Numbered from the stretch's first letter, positions 24,501 to 37,569 are shown. The stretch is DNA of 64,000 nt from Albula goreensis (GCA_022829145.1 CM040756.1:676001-740000); one strand, 5' to 3'. The notes: generated by a model not told the origin, from the sequence alone. Numbers and translations are program-made.

Positions 24501-25319
24501 ACAGTATTCCGGTACCGCTGTGGGAGGAAAACTAATTTAGACGTGGGCTCGTAAACACAAAGGCCTACAATGCATCGCTTTCGTCCAGTGGGAATGCTTT
24601 CTTCAATAAGCGACTCGGTACTGCGTTTTAACTGAAAGGCCAGAGCTTAAACCACCCGTAATTCGTTTCTGGCGGAACTCGTGTAGATCACAGAATGCCC
24701 ACACAGACACACCCCCTACCGAGGCTCTACAGGAACCAAATACGTTCCCTCTCCAGGAGAAGGGGTCAGCTTACTTTGGGAAACACTAAAAGAGGGGATG
24801 TGTAAAAGGCATAAAATTAACCAAGTGTGACAAAATTGTTGATATAGGTCCAGATTTATAGGGAATGGCAAATTTCTGTTTTACTTCTGTTTTTCTGTTT
24901 TTACGGCTGTCAACACTGTTTAACAGAGAGCGAGGTGGCGGACCCCCTGTCCCACCCTCATGTCCCCTTGCCTCGATGCTGTGATTGGACGCAGTGATCC
25001 CTGCTCCCTGCTGAGATAAGCCAGTGGCAGATTGTGTGGACGAGTATGCTGGATCCACAGGGAAATCCTCAACTGCAGCGAGTCACTGTCTGTGATTATG
25101 GAGTAATGTGCCTCCCAGTTCTGTGTGTGTGAGTATGTGTGTGACTGTGCGTGTGTGTCTGTGTGTGTGCACGTATGCGTGCGTGTGTAACTAACTCCCA
25201 GCTCTGTGTGTGTTAGCTGTAATCCTGAGTGAGTGGTAATGAAAGGAAGGGTTTTCTGAGATGCTGGGATTAGGGCAAGAGTGGGTTAACCCTCTGCTTT
25301 AGAGAATCATTTAATACCA

Positions 25320-25695
25320 GTGAGAGCTGCTGTTCAACACAGACCCACCGACCCACACACAGACCCACCTACCCGCACACAAACACACACAGACCCACCG
25401 ACCTGCACACAGACCCACCGACCCGCACACAAACGCACACAGACCCACGGACCTGCACACAGACCCACCGACCCGCACACAAACGCACACAGACCCACCA
25501 ACCTGCACACAGACCCACCGACCCTCACAAACACACACAGACCCACCGACCCGCACACAAACACACACGGACCCACTGACCCGCACACAAACACAAACAC
25601 ACACAGACCCACTGACCCGCACACAGACCCACACACAGGCCCACACACACATACTCTCACACACGCACATACATGTGCACTCACACACACACTCA
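25320..25695. repeat. CA-rich minisatellite with GACCCACCGACC words
   Basis: Roughly a dozen units of about 25-32 bp alternate CACACAGACCCACCGACC and GCACACAAACGCA. No splice site or coding exon is near. Confidence 0.9.
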
Positions 25696-26429
25696 CACTC
25701 TTGGCTTATTCCTTAATTATTCTAACACAGTATCCTTAGAATCCCGTCCAGAACAATTATTATTATGGTATAAATAAATTAAATTAAATATTATCCAGTC
25801 ATGCAGGAAAATTGCATCCCCTTCTTCATAATGGTATAACTGCAAGAAACCCACATATACGCTCATTTTTTCAGTTCCACAATGACCCAGTGGTCTGTTG
25901 GCCAGTCCTGACCCAGCAATAATTCATTCCTTGTTGTTGGTGCGTGTGTGAGCATACATGAATGTGCATGTGTGTTTTCCAATGAACTGGTGCATTGAAC
26001 TGGTGCTATCAGAAAGGCCAGCGCTGTTTCACCCACACAGCAGCCGCAGGTGGAGCCCCTGTCCTCTGGATAAGCCATCAAACCGAGCCTCACGCAGTGC
26101 AGGAAGCTGGTTCATGGTTCATGTTGCACCATTGAGCTCTGTGATTGGTTGTTTTAGTTCTTGTTGCACCAGTGAGGCCTGTGGTTGGTTGTTTTAGTTC
26201 TTGTTGCACCAGTGAGGCCTGTGGTTGAGTTGTAAGTCCCATGAACGGTTATGGACGGAGGTCCACACTGTTGAGGAAATGGTTGGCTCAGCATATTTGA
26301 GAAATGGTAGGAGTTAAGTCTGATGAAAGTCATCTGTCTCATTGCTCTCTAGTGGCCACTCCTGGCCAGCCAAGTATCTGCAAGTGTGAACAGAGTTTAT
26401 GTTGACTTTGTGATCCTTGGATCTGGAGA

Positions 26430-26632
26430 GGGGCTGATGTGGTCTAGAGGCTAAGATACATGACTGGGACCCCTGAGGTTGGTGGTTCAAGCCCCAGTCC
26501 AGCCACAGCAAGATTACCACCCAGTGCCCCTGAGTAGGGCCCCCTAACCCCACATTGCTCCCAGGTTATCTTAATCAAAAAATTTTAAGTTTTAATTAAA
26601 AGCGTCAGCTAAATGATGGTAATGTAATGATA
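26430..26632 (+). mobile_element. tRNA-derived SINE (V-SINE-like tail)
   Basis: A polymerase III A-box-like stretch (TGTGGTCTAGAGGCTAAG, from 26438) and a B box (GGTTCAAGCC, 26484-26493) have the spacing of a tRNA gene. After an unrelated body the element ends in AAAAGCGTCAGCTAAATGA and a short TAATG repeat, a tail shared by many fish SINEs. It is not a functional tRNA: the acceptor stem and anticodon arm do not pair. Target-site duplications were not recognised. Confidence 0.7.
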
Positions 26633-27506
26633 AGTTTGGCTCAGGGTGGGGAAAAACAGGTGAAAAAACAAAGTGAAACCAACAAAGGCCATGCCTCATC
26701 ATGGCCATTCAACTGTGTGAAAGAGACAGACAGTTAATATTGGTGTCCTGGTCAGAGTCTCGCCTCTGTACATCTGCATCTGAATGGCTGCACCTTCCCC
26801 AACTGCTATCCCACGTTGCCCAGTTGATCACTGAAAGTAAAAATTGTCATTGTAGCTCATTATATACTATGGGATAATGGGATTTCTTCATTGTTTCTTT
26901 CAGTTCAAAAAGAACAATCTCTAGTTCTCTTTCAAGTAAGAGGCATGTTTACTATTTCAACGTGATAATAACAGAGTAATTTCTTTTGGTGGTAGGACAT
27001 GGAGTGAGTTATTTATTTTTGTTGGCTTGGCAGATGTCACTGTGTTAGCGTGCGAATGCAGACTCAGTCACACAGCGCTCTTTAAAGCTGTGGTTTTTCT
27101 GCATTGATGGTGAAGTAAGACATATAAATATCATTTCCTCTCCCCAGAAGGTGACAGCGGGTGTGTGCGTGTTTTCTCACATGTACACCACAGAACAGAT
27201 AAGAGTCCTGTGTGCAGTTCTGGAAAGCACAGTGTAAGAAACATAGAGCCCCTTCAAAAATCTTCAAGAACAAAAACTAAACTGGTTCCTGGTATGAAAA
27301 TTCAGGAAAACTTTGTTGAAAAATTTATTCAGGCTTAGTGAAAGAAGGGGTGGGGGTTAATAAGCTTTTTAATTCATAAAAGGGTGTAATATGGCACACT
27401 ATAAAACATTTTTAGATTGAGCTCTGTCAACAGAAACAGAGGGGAATCGGTTAAGGTTAAATTTTGTAGTGGGAGAGGAAGAGACTGGTAGAGTGTTCAC
27501 ATCCAG

Positions 27507-28174
27507 GCTTGATGCAGTGCTGGATACTCTGTAGACTGTAGGTAAATGGGCTTGATGCAGTGCTGGATACTCTGTAGACTGTAGGTAAATGGGCTTGATG
27601 CAGTACTGGATACTCTGTAGACTGTAGGTAAATGGGCTTGATGCAGTGCTGGATACTCTGTAGACTGTAGGTAAATGGGCTTGATGCAGTGCTGGATACT
27701 CTGTAGACTGTAGGTGAATGGGCTTGATGCAGTGCTGGATACTCTGTAGACTGTAGGTAAATGGGCTTGATGCAGTGCTGGATACTCTGTAGACTGTAGG
27801 TAAATGGGCTTGATGCAGTGCTGGATACTTTGTAGACTGTAGGTAAATGGGCTTGATGCAGTGCTGGATACTCTGTAGACTGTAGGTAAATGGGCTTGAT
27901 GCAGTGCTGGATACTCTGTAGACTGTAGGTAAATGGGCTTGATGCAGTGCTGGATACTCTGTAGTCTGTAGGTAAATGGGCTTGATGCAGTGCTGGATAC
28001 TCTCTAGACTGTAGGTAAATGGGCTTGATGCAGTGCTGGATACTCTGTAGTCTGTAGGTAAATGGGCTTGATGCAGTGCTGGATACTCTGTAGACTGTAG
28101 GTAAATGGGCTTGATGCAGTGCTGGATACTCTGTAGACTGTAGGTGAATGGGCTTGATGCAGTGCTGGATACTC
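27507..28174. repeat. 44-bp minisatellite
   Basis: About fifteen units of 44 bp built on GCTTGATGCAGTGCTGG and ATACTCTGTAGACTGTAGG are nearly identical to one another, with isolated substitutions such as GTAGTCTG. High identity suggests recent expansion. The 265-residue minus-strand frame across it is an artefact. Confidence 0.97.
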
Positions 28175-30667
28175 TAGCCTGTGTGTAAATGCTCACCTCA
28201 GGTGGCCTAATTGACCTGTGTGTGTACGTGTGAGGGTATGGTATATTAGCGAGACAATATACTCAGATTAGGGCTGCTTTACTTCACTAAGGGTTCTTGG
28301 ATACAGGAAGGTGGGGTTCGTTGCTCGTGAGTGACATGCACCAGTCACAATCATTCTTGATTAGTTTATCAAACAACCAAAGCAGGCCCCGCCCCCGCTA
28401 GTCATCAACCACAGCCTGAAAATGAGCGAGGAACAGGAGAAAAACAAAGAAAAGCAATGTCAGTTGAATGGAATAATTTCGGCTACAGAGTAAAAATTTA
28501 TTTTTCGGCTTTTTCAAATTACTGTTATTATTTTATATGCGGATGTACTCCCCAACAAAATCACCCCGGTCATTCTAGAATGATTAATTCTTTCCAGATA
28601 GAGCTATTCAAGTCATCTGGTGAAAATTCCTGTGTTTTTTCATATTGATATAAATATCGCAGGAAAAAAAAAATATTGCAGTGTCGGTTTTTTGCAGTGC
28701 AGCCGTTTTACATACATATTTGGGTTAAACTGGGTGAGAGACAGCTGTCCCTCTGGTTCACCTCACAGTGAATATTTTCTCATTCTTATCACCAGATTAG
28801 TGCTGTCTGTCTGTAGAGATGCCTGCTGTCAGATTAATCATTAGCTTTCCTGCGATAAGCCCTCAGCCCACACTGCTATCAGGAAGAAGACCTTTTAATT
28901 CCAAACCCTGGGCAGAATGCAGAATCACATGCCTCCCGCAGTCAAATGGACGTGTGAGACAGACAGTGCGACCCTGTTGAGGTCTTCTGAATTGTTCGTA
29001 GATTAGTTTAATTTAAGGGAGAGGAATGATAGAGACAATACAGAAGAATAGATATAAAATCACAATATAGCTGTAAATGAAATGTTATTGTTTAAGGAAA
29101 TGTTAAGTGTGTATTTTGGGCTGTCAGGTGTGTGCCTGACAGTGCTGTGTTCCCTCAGCCCCACACCTTTGCCGGCTACATCAGTTTGTTGTGCTGGTGG
29201 TACTGAAAACAGCCTTGATTTGGCGGGTTTGGCGGGTTTGGTGGGTTTGGTAGCGTTGGTACTGAAAGCAGAAACACCCCCAGGAGGAGAATTGATGTAG
29301 GGGAACAGAGGAGTGGTTTTGGGCGGTGGGTTAGACTGACTGAATGCACCCCCGTAATAGAGTGCTCAGTTAGTTCTTCACACTCCTGCTGGGCTGTGAG
29401 TAATGTTCTTACTGGAGACATGGTGTAGGGACTGATCTGGGTAAACTCCTACTGGGCTGTGAGTAATGTTCTTACAGTAGCCATGGTGTAGGGACTGATC
29501 TGGTATCTGTGGTCTATGTGTGAGGGGGGCACACTGACTTTGGCCCAGTCCTCTGCCACTTCCTTTGTTTGAGAGAGTGGAACCTTGTTAAAGCGTGAAG
29601 CTCAGAGTAGACTAGAGTAGTTTGTGCAGGAGAAGTGTCTGTAGTGTAGAGTAGTCTGTTTCGATTATGTATGATTTCCTATCGCGGAAATCATAGGGAC
29701 CTGAGTAGCGTAGTCTGTGCAGAAGTGTCTGTAATGTAGTTGTCTTTACACTGTGGTTAGTATTGTAGTGATGGGAAGCAGAGTGCTGAAATTGAAAGTG
29801 AAAGCAGTTGAGATGGGTTATCTGTGTGTTTAAGCTGCTCTGCTGGTCTGTTCACTCCTTCCTGATTCTCCCAAATCCATGCGACCTGGCCAGGGATTTT
29901 GGCGTTTGTAGGATAAGTGAAGCTGTCATGCTGTTCCTGGCTTTGGTTCTGACTGCTCAGCCTGCTGGGATGCAGTGGTGTGTAGAGCACTGTGTGAAAC
30001 GGATCATTCAACTGCTGTTGGTTTAGAGCGCGTTGGAGCGCATTGCTGTGTTTGATGCCTGTGTTGGTATGGTATTGGTAATGGAAGCACAGTGACTGAA
30101 TGTGTTGATGGCTGTTGCTTGTGGTATTTTCACAAAGCTTTGCTGAATGTCAGTGCCAGTAACTCTCATTTCACTTAATATGGCTGTGTCCTGGAAGGTT
30201 AAACTTGACTCCTGACCCCTGACCTCTGACCCCAGCATGGCTGCTGGCACATACGTGCTCAGGGTACACGATCGTTGTCGGCTCCTTCATGTTCCTCCTG
30301 TCTGCGCACTGTCTGGTAGAGGTGTAATGGGTTAACATGCTGTCTCTTGTCTTGTTGCAGATTCTTGTATGGAGGCCTTTGGTGTTTCCATCTGACTGCC
30401 TGGTGTGTCTTCTCTATGGAACTGAGGTAAACAAAGGGCTCCTCTGCAGCTTCATCCCCAGCTGGCACAGCCATGCCCGTGTCTTTGTCCCTGCTCGCAG
30501 GTCTTAATTTGTCGTAACTTGGGGTTTTTGTATTTGTTGTGTATAGATACAGTACACCAGGTGCCGGTGGTTGTTATTGTGCAGGTGTTTTCCATGGTGG
30601 GTCGGAGGTGCAGAGATTCTGCAGCCTTCTATAGTCACCCATCATGCTAAGCATGTGCAGGTAGCCG

Positions 30668-31226
30668 CGTTAGCAGTGGGTGGGGCTGTAAGGGCTGGCT
30701 GGTTAGCAGTGTGTGGGGCTGTAATGGCTGGTTCGTTAGCAGTGGGTGGGGCTGTAAGGGCTGGTTCATTAGCAGTGGGTGGGGCTGTAAGAGCTGGTTC
30801 GTTAGCAGTGGGTGGGGCTGTAAGGGCTGGTTCGTTAGCAGTGGGTGGGGCTCTAAGGGCTGGTTCGTTAGCAGTGGGTGGGGCTGTAAGGGCTGGTTCG
30901 TTAGCAGTGGGTGGGGCTGTAAGGGCTGGTTCGTTAGCAGTGGGTGGGGCTGTAATGGCTGGTTCGTTAGCAGTGGGTGGGGCTGTAAGGGCTGGTTCGT
31001 TAGCAGTGGGTGGGGCTGTAATGGCTGGTTCGTTAGCAGTGGGTGGGGCTGTAAGGGCTGGTTCGTTAGCAGTGTGTGGGGCTGTAAGGGCTGGCTCGTT
31101 AGCAGTGTGTGGGGCTGTAACGGCTGGCTCGTTAGCAGTGTGTGGGGCTGTAACGGCTGGCTCGTTAGCAGTGTGTGGGGCTGTAACGGCTGGCTCGTTA
31201 GCAGTGGGTGGGGCTGCAATGGCTGG
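30668..31226. repeat. 33-bp minisatellite
   Basis: About seventeen units of 33 bp: GTTAGCAGTGGGTGGGG followed by CTGTAAGGGCTGGTTC. The last five or six units carry the variants TGTGTGG and CTGGCTC, so the array has two sub-families. Because the period is a multiple of three it shows open frames on both strands that are not genes. Confidence 0.97.
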
Positions 31227-33473
31227 ATTTGGGTTGTGATTGTGTGGAAGTGTTGCTTCCTCCAGCGGAACCTGTTCCATTGTTACAGCTAGTCCAGCAA
31301 TCAGCCTAGAGAAACCCTGGGAGCACTGCTGTTTTTGTGTGTGTGTGTGCGTGCGTGTGTGTGCGTGCGTGTGTGTGCGCGTGTGTGTGCGTGTGTGCGC
31401 GTGCGAGTGTGCGCGTGTGTGTGTGTGGGCCAGTGGTGTTTGTATTTGCTCCTGGATGTCTTGTTCTCAGAGCTGTAGATGTTATATTTGGGTGTGTCTC
31501 AGGACCCCAGAGCTTTACAGGCAGTGTCTGGAAATGTGCTTTGAAATGGAATGCTCAACCCAGCACTGTCTCAAAAAACATTACAAAAAGATAAACAGCT
31601 TGCTCGATCCCTGATGGTGTCAGGCGGGGGTGTGGCTAGGGCAGGGCAGATGATGACCTCACAACAGTGAGTATGAGAAGCAGAGGCTTGCAGCAAGTCC
31701 GTGGGGAAGTGGAGACAGGAAGTGGTGAGAACAAGCTTGTGGCTAATTGGACGTCAGGCAGGAAGTTGCATGAGCAGTGTTGGCGAGGTAGGCGGGGCCT
31801 GGCTGGAGTGTTTCCTGTTTTCTCCGGTGGGAGAGGGAGAGCACAGTAGCGGCAGCAGCAGAAATGCACCATTGTTCTCCACTCTTCCTCTCACACATTC
31901 CTGTGCTGATAGCATCTGCACTGGCTCGCTCACCGCTATTGTTCTGACCCACCAGCCTGGGTGCTGGCAGTGTGGGCCCCGAGGCCTTCTCTCTACCCCT
32001 CTCACCCTCCCCACTCTCTCTCTTCATCTCTCTCCTCACTGTCTCTCCCTCTGTATCTCTCCCCCATCTGTCACTCACTCTCATCCTCTCTTTCTCTCTG
32101 CCATCCTTCTGTTTTCATCCCTTACCCTCACTCTTGTCTTTCTTTCTTCATATGTCTGTTTTTCACCCCTTCTCTCCACTCTGACTGTCCCTCTGTCAGT
32201 TGCTCCTGTCTCTAACTCTTCCCTCTCTGTGTCTTTTATTGATGTTTTCTCAAGTACATTTGCTACGACCAATACACAATTCAGTGTCCAAATCACTGTG
32301 TGAAATGGTACTTGATGAATGGAAAAAATATGAACATATAGAAATGAAACAGTGATAGAAGAACTGGTTTGTCAGTCACTTTTTCATTTCAATATTCTTT
32401 CTCTCTCTGTCCCACACAGCCCTTGGTGAGAAGAGCACAGGGTGTAAATCATGTCCCAGCAGCATAAAGTGAGCAGTGTGTTGCTGTTCGTGAAGGTTGT
32501 GCTGGGAAGGCCCTGCTAAGTGCAGGGTACTTTAGGGGTTGGGCGGGGCGCTGTGGGGGTAGTGGAGAACAGCTGGCAGTGTCATAACCTTGCATTATAA
32601 ACAAAATATTTTCAACATCAGGGAAAATCCAGGGAGGCTCATGTGAATGGGCATAATGCACCTGACTGTTCTCTTCTGAGTGGCCCCAAGAGGGCAGTGT
32701 TGTGCCACCGCTCAGCCAGGCCTAGTTAAATGGCAGAAGTGCCTGTGTTTCCACCTCCCTGACTTTCCAGCTTCAGTCTCTTTCTGTTTCAACTCTGTGT
32801 GCAGTTTCTCCACTGCACCTAGGGGGAGCTGTTGCCCTGTTTTTGCAATCCACCAGATTACATTTACAAAGGAAAATGAGCCAGCAGAAACAATTCTCCA
32901 TTGAGTGCTTTTTTTAAGTGGGCTGTGCATCAGTCAGGTCACATGGCTTTTTGCACCAGTGCCTGTGCTAACCAGTGTGGCCGTGTGCTAAATACTGTGT
33001 CACCCTGTAAGCTAGTATGTTAAATAATGTGGTACTTTGCTGAACAGTGTGATGGTGTGCTAAGCAGTGTGATTAACCTGTATTCTAATATGCAGAAATG
33101 GTGTGGCAGTATGTTAACCTGTATGTTGGGGTTCTACCCAATGTAGCTGTGTGTACCCTATATGCTAGTGTGCTAAACTGTGAGACAGCCTGCTTAGCTG
33201 AGCTGTGGTTGATGTAGGCCAGGTATGAGCAGTGTGCCTCAGCCTGAGTGGGACCCATCTCTGTAAGGTGAATATGGGGCTGGAGCTGGGGTCAGCCCAG
33301 GGTCACATGCACCTCTGTACATTGGAAGCTAAGCTAAGCTGTCTCAATGGAATGTGTCCTAGTGCATCAGCAGAAATAGCCCATGCGTTATGCAATGCTA
33401 TCTAAAGTCGTCTTTGTCCCACATTGCTTAAAAAAGGACTCGTTTGGACAGATTAAAGTGTGAGACTGTATGA

Positions 33474-34670
33474 GGCTGCTGTCTGCGGAGGCGCTGTGGT
33501 GGGGCTGCTCTCTGTGGAGGCGCTGTGGTGGGGCTGCTCTCTGTGGAGGCGCTGTGGTGGGGCTGCTCTCTGTGGAGGCGCTGTGGTGGGGCTGCTCTCT
33601 GTGGAGGCGCTGTGGTGGGGCTGCTCTCTGTGGAGGAGCTGTAGTGGGGCTGCTGTCTGTGGAGGCACTGTAGTGGGGCTGCTCTCTGTGGAGGCGCTGT
33701 GGTGGGGCTGCTCTCTGTGGAGGCGCTGCTCTCTGTGGAGGCGCTGTGGTGGGGCTGCTCTCTGTGGAGGCGCTGTAGTGGGGCTGCTCTCTGTGGAGGC
33801 GCTGTGGTTGGGCTGCTCTCTGTGGAGGCGCTGTGGTTGGGCTGCTCTCTGTGCAGGGCGCTGTGGTGGGGCTGCTCTCTGTGGAGGCGCTGCTCTCTGT
33901 GCAGGGCGCTGTGGTGGGGCTGTGCAGGGCGCTGTGGTTGGGCTGCTCTCTGTGCAGGGCGCTGTGGTGGGGCTGTGCAGGGCGCTGTGGTGGGGCTGCT
34001 CTCTGTGCAGGGCGCTGTGGTGGGGCTGTGCAGGGCGCTGTGGTGGGGCTGTGGAGGAGCTGTAGTGGGGCTGCTGTCTGTGGAGGCACTGTAGTGGGGC
34101 TGCTCTCTGTGGAGGCGCTGTAGTGGGGCTGCTCTCTGTGGAGGCGCTGTGGTTGGGCTGCTCTCTGTGGAGGCGCTGTGGTTGGGCTGCTCTCTGTGCA
34201 GGGCGCTGTGGTGGGGCTGCTCTCTGTGGAGGCGCTGCTCTCTGTGCAGGGCGCTGTGGTGGGGCTGTGCAGGGCGCTGTGGTTGGGCTGCTCTCTGTGC
34301 AGGGCGCTGTGGTGGGGCTGTGCAGGGCGCTGTGGTGGGGCTGCTCTCTGTGCAGGGCGCTGTGGTGGGGCTGTGCAGGGCGCTGTGGTGGGGCTGTGGA
34401 GGAGCTGTAGTGGGGCTGCTGTCTGTGGAGGCACTGTAGTGGGGCTGCTCTCTGTGGAGGCGCTGTGGTGGGGCTGCTCTCTGTGGAGGCGCTGCTCTCT
34501 GTGGAGGCGCTGTGGTTGGGCTGCTCTCTGTGTAGGTGCTGTGGTGGGGCTGCTCTCTGTGTAGGCGCTGTAGTGGGGCTGCTCTCTGTGCAGGGCGCTG
34601 TGGTGGGGCTGTGCAGGGCGCTGTGGTGGGGCTGTGCAGGGCGCTGTGGTGGGGCTGTGCAGGGCGCAGT
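33474..34670. repeat. 29-bp minisatellite with a 345-bp higher-order repeat
   Basis: About 1.2 kb of GGCGCTGTGGTGGGGCTG, CTCTCTGTGGA and CAGGGCGC blocks in units of about 29 bp, with shorter variants. The pattern from about 33833 to 34123 recurs from about 34178, an offset of 345 bp, so a block of a dozen units was duplicated as one piece. Frames of up to 423 codons across it are artefacts. Confidence 0.95.
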
Positions 34671-34854
34671 GTGATAAGTGTTATCAGCAAGCAGCAGAGC
34701 TACTGGTGCCGCGCCCTTCTCCATTTTTCACTCCTTCAGCAGCGCAGCAGATGCTTTTTCCTGTCTTTCTCTGAGCTGTGGCCGCTTGTCGTTTTTCTAT
34801 CCTTGTGTTCGCGCTCCAACTTGCCAGGGTCCGGCTCTTCCTCGCTCCTGAGCA

Positions 34855-34930
34855 GCTGGCGGGCGGGGCTGGGTGTGGGCCATGTTTGGATTGGCTGGCC
34901 GCCCAGGTGTGGCGTACGACAGGTGAATTG
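34855..34930 (+). promoter_or_regulatory. Candidate promoter for fryl first exon 1a
   Basis: A GC box (GGGCGGGGC, about 34861) and an inverted CCAAT box (GGATTGGC, about 34888) lie some 260-290 bp upstream of the ATG at 35146. This fits a TATA-less promoter but no start site can be placed. Confidence 0.3.
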
Positions 34931-35145
34931 TGCGCAGGTGGGAGCAGTGGGAGCAGACTGCCACTTGCAGGGAGCAGCCAAGCTGCGCTGTTTCTGTGAG
35001 GAGCACAGGCGCTCGAGTGGCCTGGAGATATGGATCCCTGAACTTGCTTGAGAGCAGGTTAGCAATAGGGAGAAGTTTAAGAATAAGGAGTGTGTTTATA
35101 CAGACACACACTGGTCTGTCAGACAGACGGACGGCTGTGGGACTC

Positions 35146-35341
35146 ATGGACTTCCTGAAGAACTTTGTTCCGACGGTGGAGTCAGGGGAAGGGCCACTGG
35201 AGGCTTTGCCATTAGCATTGCCGCGGGAGATCGGGCCCCGCCTTCTCAGGATGAAGCGGCTCAGCCTTCTGTCTTTGGGCCAGGCTTTCGATCAGGGACC
35301 CGACGGGCCGACCAGGGGCCCCCGCTGGGCCCGTCTCAAAG
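35146..35341 (+). CDS. fryl: Candidate alternative first coding exon 1a of fryl
   Basis: ATG at 35146 opens a 65-codon frame (begins MDFLKNFVPTVESGEG, ends GPRWARLK) followed by one more G and a GT at 35342. The sequence is non-repetitive, has balanced composition and looks like real protein. The exon ends in phase 1, the phase demanded by the fryl acceptor at 46614. Upstream and downstream are both minisatellites, so it is an island of unique DNA. The donor (GTACTG) is weak and I know of no matching furry protein from memory. It could instead belong to an unrelated small gene. Confidence 0.45.
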
Positions 35342-35357
35342 GTACTGGCCTGACTGC

Positions 35358-35785
35358 AAACGCTAGACACCCTGACTCGCTTTCTGCCCTGAAAGCTAAC
35401 CGCTAAACACCCAGACCGCTTACTACCCTAAAGGCTAACCGCTAAACACCCTGACCGCTTACTGCCCTGAAAGCTAACTGCTAAACACCCTGACCGCTTA
35501 CTATCCTGAAGGCTAACCGCTAAACACCCTGACCGCTTTCTACCCTAAAGGCTAACCGCTAAACACCCTGATCGCTTACTGCCCTGAATGCTAACCGCTA
35601 AACACCCTGACCGCTTTCTACCCTAAAGGCTAACCGCTAAACACCCTGACCGCTTTCTACCCTAAAGGCTAACCGCTAAACACCCTGATCGCTTACTGCC
35701 CTGAATGCTAACCGCTAAACACCCTGATCGCTTACTGCCCTGAATGCTAACCGCTAAACACCTGACTGCCCTGAAGGCTAATTGC
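35358..35785. repeat. 39-bp minisatellite
   Basis: About eleven units of 39 bp: GCTAACCGCTAAACACCCTG followed by ACCGCTTTCTACCCTAAAG with variants (TTACTGCCCTGAA). It begins 16 bp after the donor of candidate exon 1a. Every unit keeps GCTAACCGC. Confidence 0.95.
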
Positions 35786-36139
35786 TAATCTAACATCCCT
35801 CAACTGCTAACAGCCCCGTGCTCTAACCCCTCAAATCCTTACTTGCTAATAGCTCTGACCACTAGGCACATACAGATGTGTGTTTATGCTCCCCTCTCTA
35901 ATTTAAGAAATTTGCTGACTGGGAGCATCAAATTTGCTCAGGGTGCCACTCACAGGTGCCTCCTCTCGGGTGTTCAGACGCCTCTCGGGTGTTCAACTGC
36001 ATTCTTGTAGGATGCTGGAGAGTTATGCGCCTCGTCTGGGACTGCCGGGCATCCACGAACAGGGCCAGTGCGCTGTGACTGTGCCCAGTGACTGTGTACG
36101 ATGACACTAGTGTGTAATGGCAGTGTATAGCTACAGTGT

Positions 36140-36434
36140 GACTTTGTGTGTGCGTGCGTGCGTGAGTGTGTGTGTGTGTGTGTGCGTGCGTGCATGTGAG
36201 AGAGAGAGAGAGGGAGAGTGAGGGAGCAGCTCTAGGCTGAATGAAGCAGGGTTTTGTGTGGCGGGAGGTGGGGGGGCAGTTAGCAGTGATGTCATTGAGT
36301 CTGGGACAGAGCAGCTCTTTGTGTGGCTGTTGTTGACAGTGCAGAGGCTCCTACTTTGCATAACTTGCACTGTGACTGAATGTCATGTGACTGAGGGGGC
36401 GGGATCTGCACCCAGCACTCAAAGCAAAACATGT

Positions 36435-36473
<39 letters not shown>

Positions 36474-36685
36474 AACAAACACAAGCAAACACTAACATAC
36501 ACGCACACACACAGAAACACACATGCAGCGAAGAAACAAACTTACAGGAGCACATGCATCCAATCACACATTCATGGTAAACACTGGATAAAGTGTTGGG
36601 GCAGTCCCAGTGCTGCTGGGTTAGGTGTTGGGTCAGTCCCAGTGTTGCTGGGTAAAGTGTTGGGTCAGGCTGTGTTGACTCCTCA

Positions 36686-36719
<34 letters not shown>

Positions 36720-36830
36720 AAGTGTGTTTGTGTGCGTGCATCTGCATTTCTGTGTGTGTGTGTGCACCTGCGTTTGTGTGTGTGTGTGTGTGTGTGTGCG
36801 CGTGTGAGTGTGTGAATGTGTGCGTGCTTT
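36140..36830. repeat. Series of TG and CA microsatellites
   Basis: Separate tracts: TGCGTG/TGTG at 36145-36200, CA at 36440-36515 and TG at 36690-36830. Between them (36590-36670) is a short tandem of GTGTTGGGTCAGTCCCAGTG. Non-coding. Confidence 0.9.
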
Positions 36831-37569
36831 GCTGGTTTGTAGAGACACTGTTGGCTGATGTGTTTGGCTCTGCTGTGATTGGCTGAGATGGATGGCACTG
36901 TAGTTTGGTCCTGTAGAGACTTACCTACAAAAATTCCACTCATCAGGTTAAGCAGTCAATCACGAAACCCCTGACTGCACATCAGCTTAAACAACCAATC
37001 ACAAAGTCCCTGACAGAACATCAGCTTAAACAACCAATCACAAAGCCCCTGGCAACCACTGCTGACAAACCTTCCCTGCTCTCTACCCTCCATTCAGGCG
37101 CCCTGGCAGTGTGATCACGTTTCTGCTCTCTCCCTCCCTGTGAGTGCTGTCGGAGACACTGCAGCCTGTTTACAGTTTACTGCAGGGAGCTGCTGCTCTC
37201 GCTGCATGTTGATGACATCATCACCCCTCCCTGCCTTGTGTGATAGTGTCACAGGAAAAGTGCTCAGTGCTTACTGTGCCAGCACTTGTGTTCACGTGCA
37301 TGTGTGTGTGTGCCTCTGCAAGACTGCATGTGCAAATGCGTGTATGTGTGTGTGCTTATGCAAGGGTGTGTGTGCATACACGTGCTTGAGTGTGTGTGTG
37401 TGTGTGTGTGTGTGCACGCACACTTGTGCATGGTGTGTTTGATTCTGAAAGAGCTGCGATTCTTGTGCCAGCACTTTCGCATCACTGAGAGAGAGAGAGA
37501 GAGAGAGAGAGAGCGGGAGGGAGTCAGGGAGGGAGAGAGAGAGCAGCGTCAACAGTCTTTAGTGCGTGA

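Larger units (their letters stand above)
24501..34854. other. Long non-coding stretch upstream of the fryl coding exons
   Basis: Apart from the listed SINE and tandem arrays, I see no gene or conserved coding stretch here. It is intergenic, or a fryl 5' intron if a non-coding first exon lies near 22.4 kb. A pyrimidine-rich tract (CTCT, TCTC words) covers about 31985-32235, and a GT tract about 31335-31430. Diverged GTGTGCTAA-type words recur at about 32950-33190. Confidence 0.5.

Noticed and set aside
24786-25058. 90-codon minus frame at 24.8-25.1 kb
   Set aside because: No similarity recognised, no splice or promoter context, and length is within chance.
26430-26510. Functional tRNA gene
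   Set aside because: A and B boxes are present but the arms do not pair and a SINE body and tail follow.
33388-34724. Minus frames of 348-423 codons rich in Ala, Gln, Pro
   Set aside because: Repeat artefact of the 29-bp array; all frames are open because the unit lacks stops on that strand.
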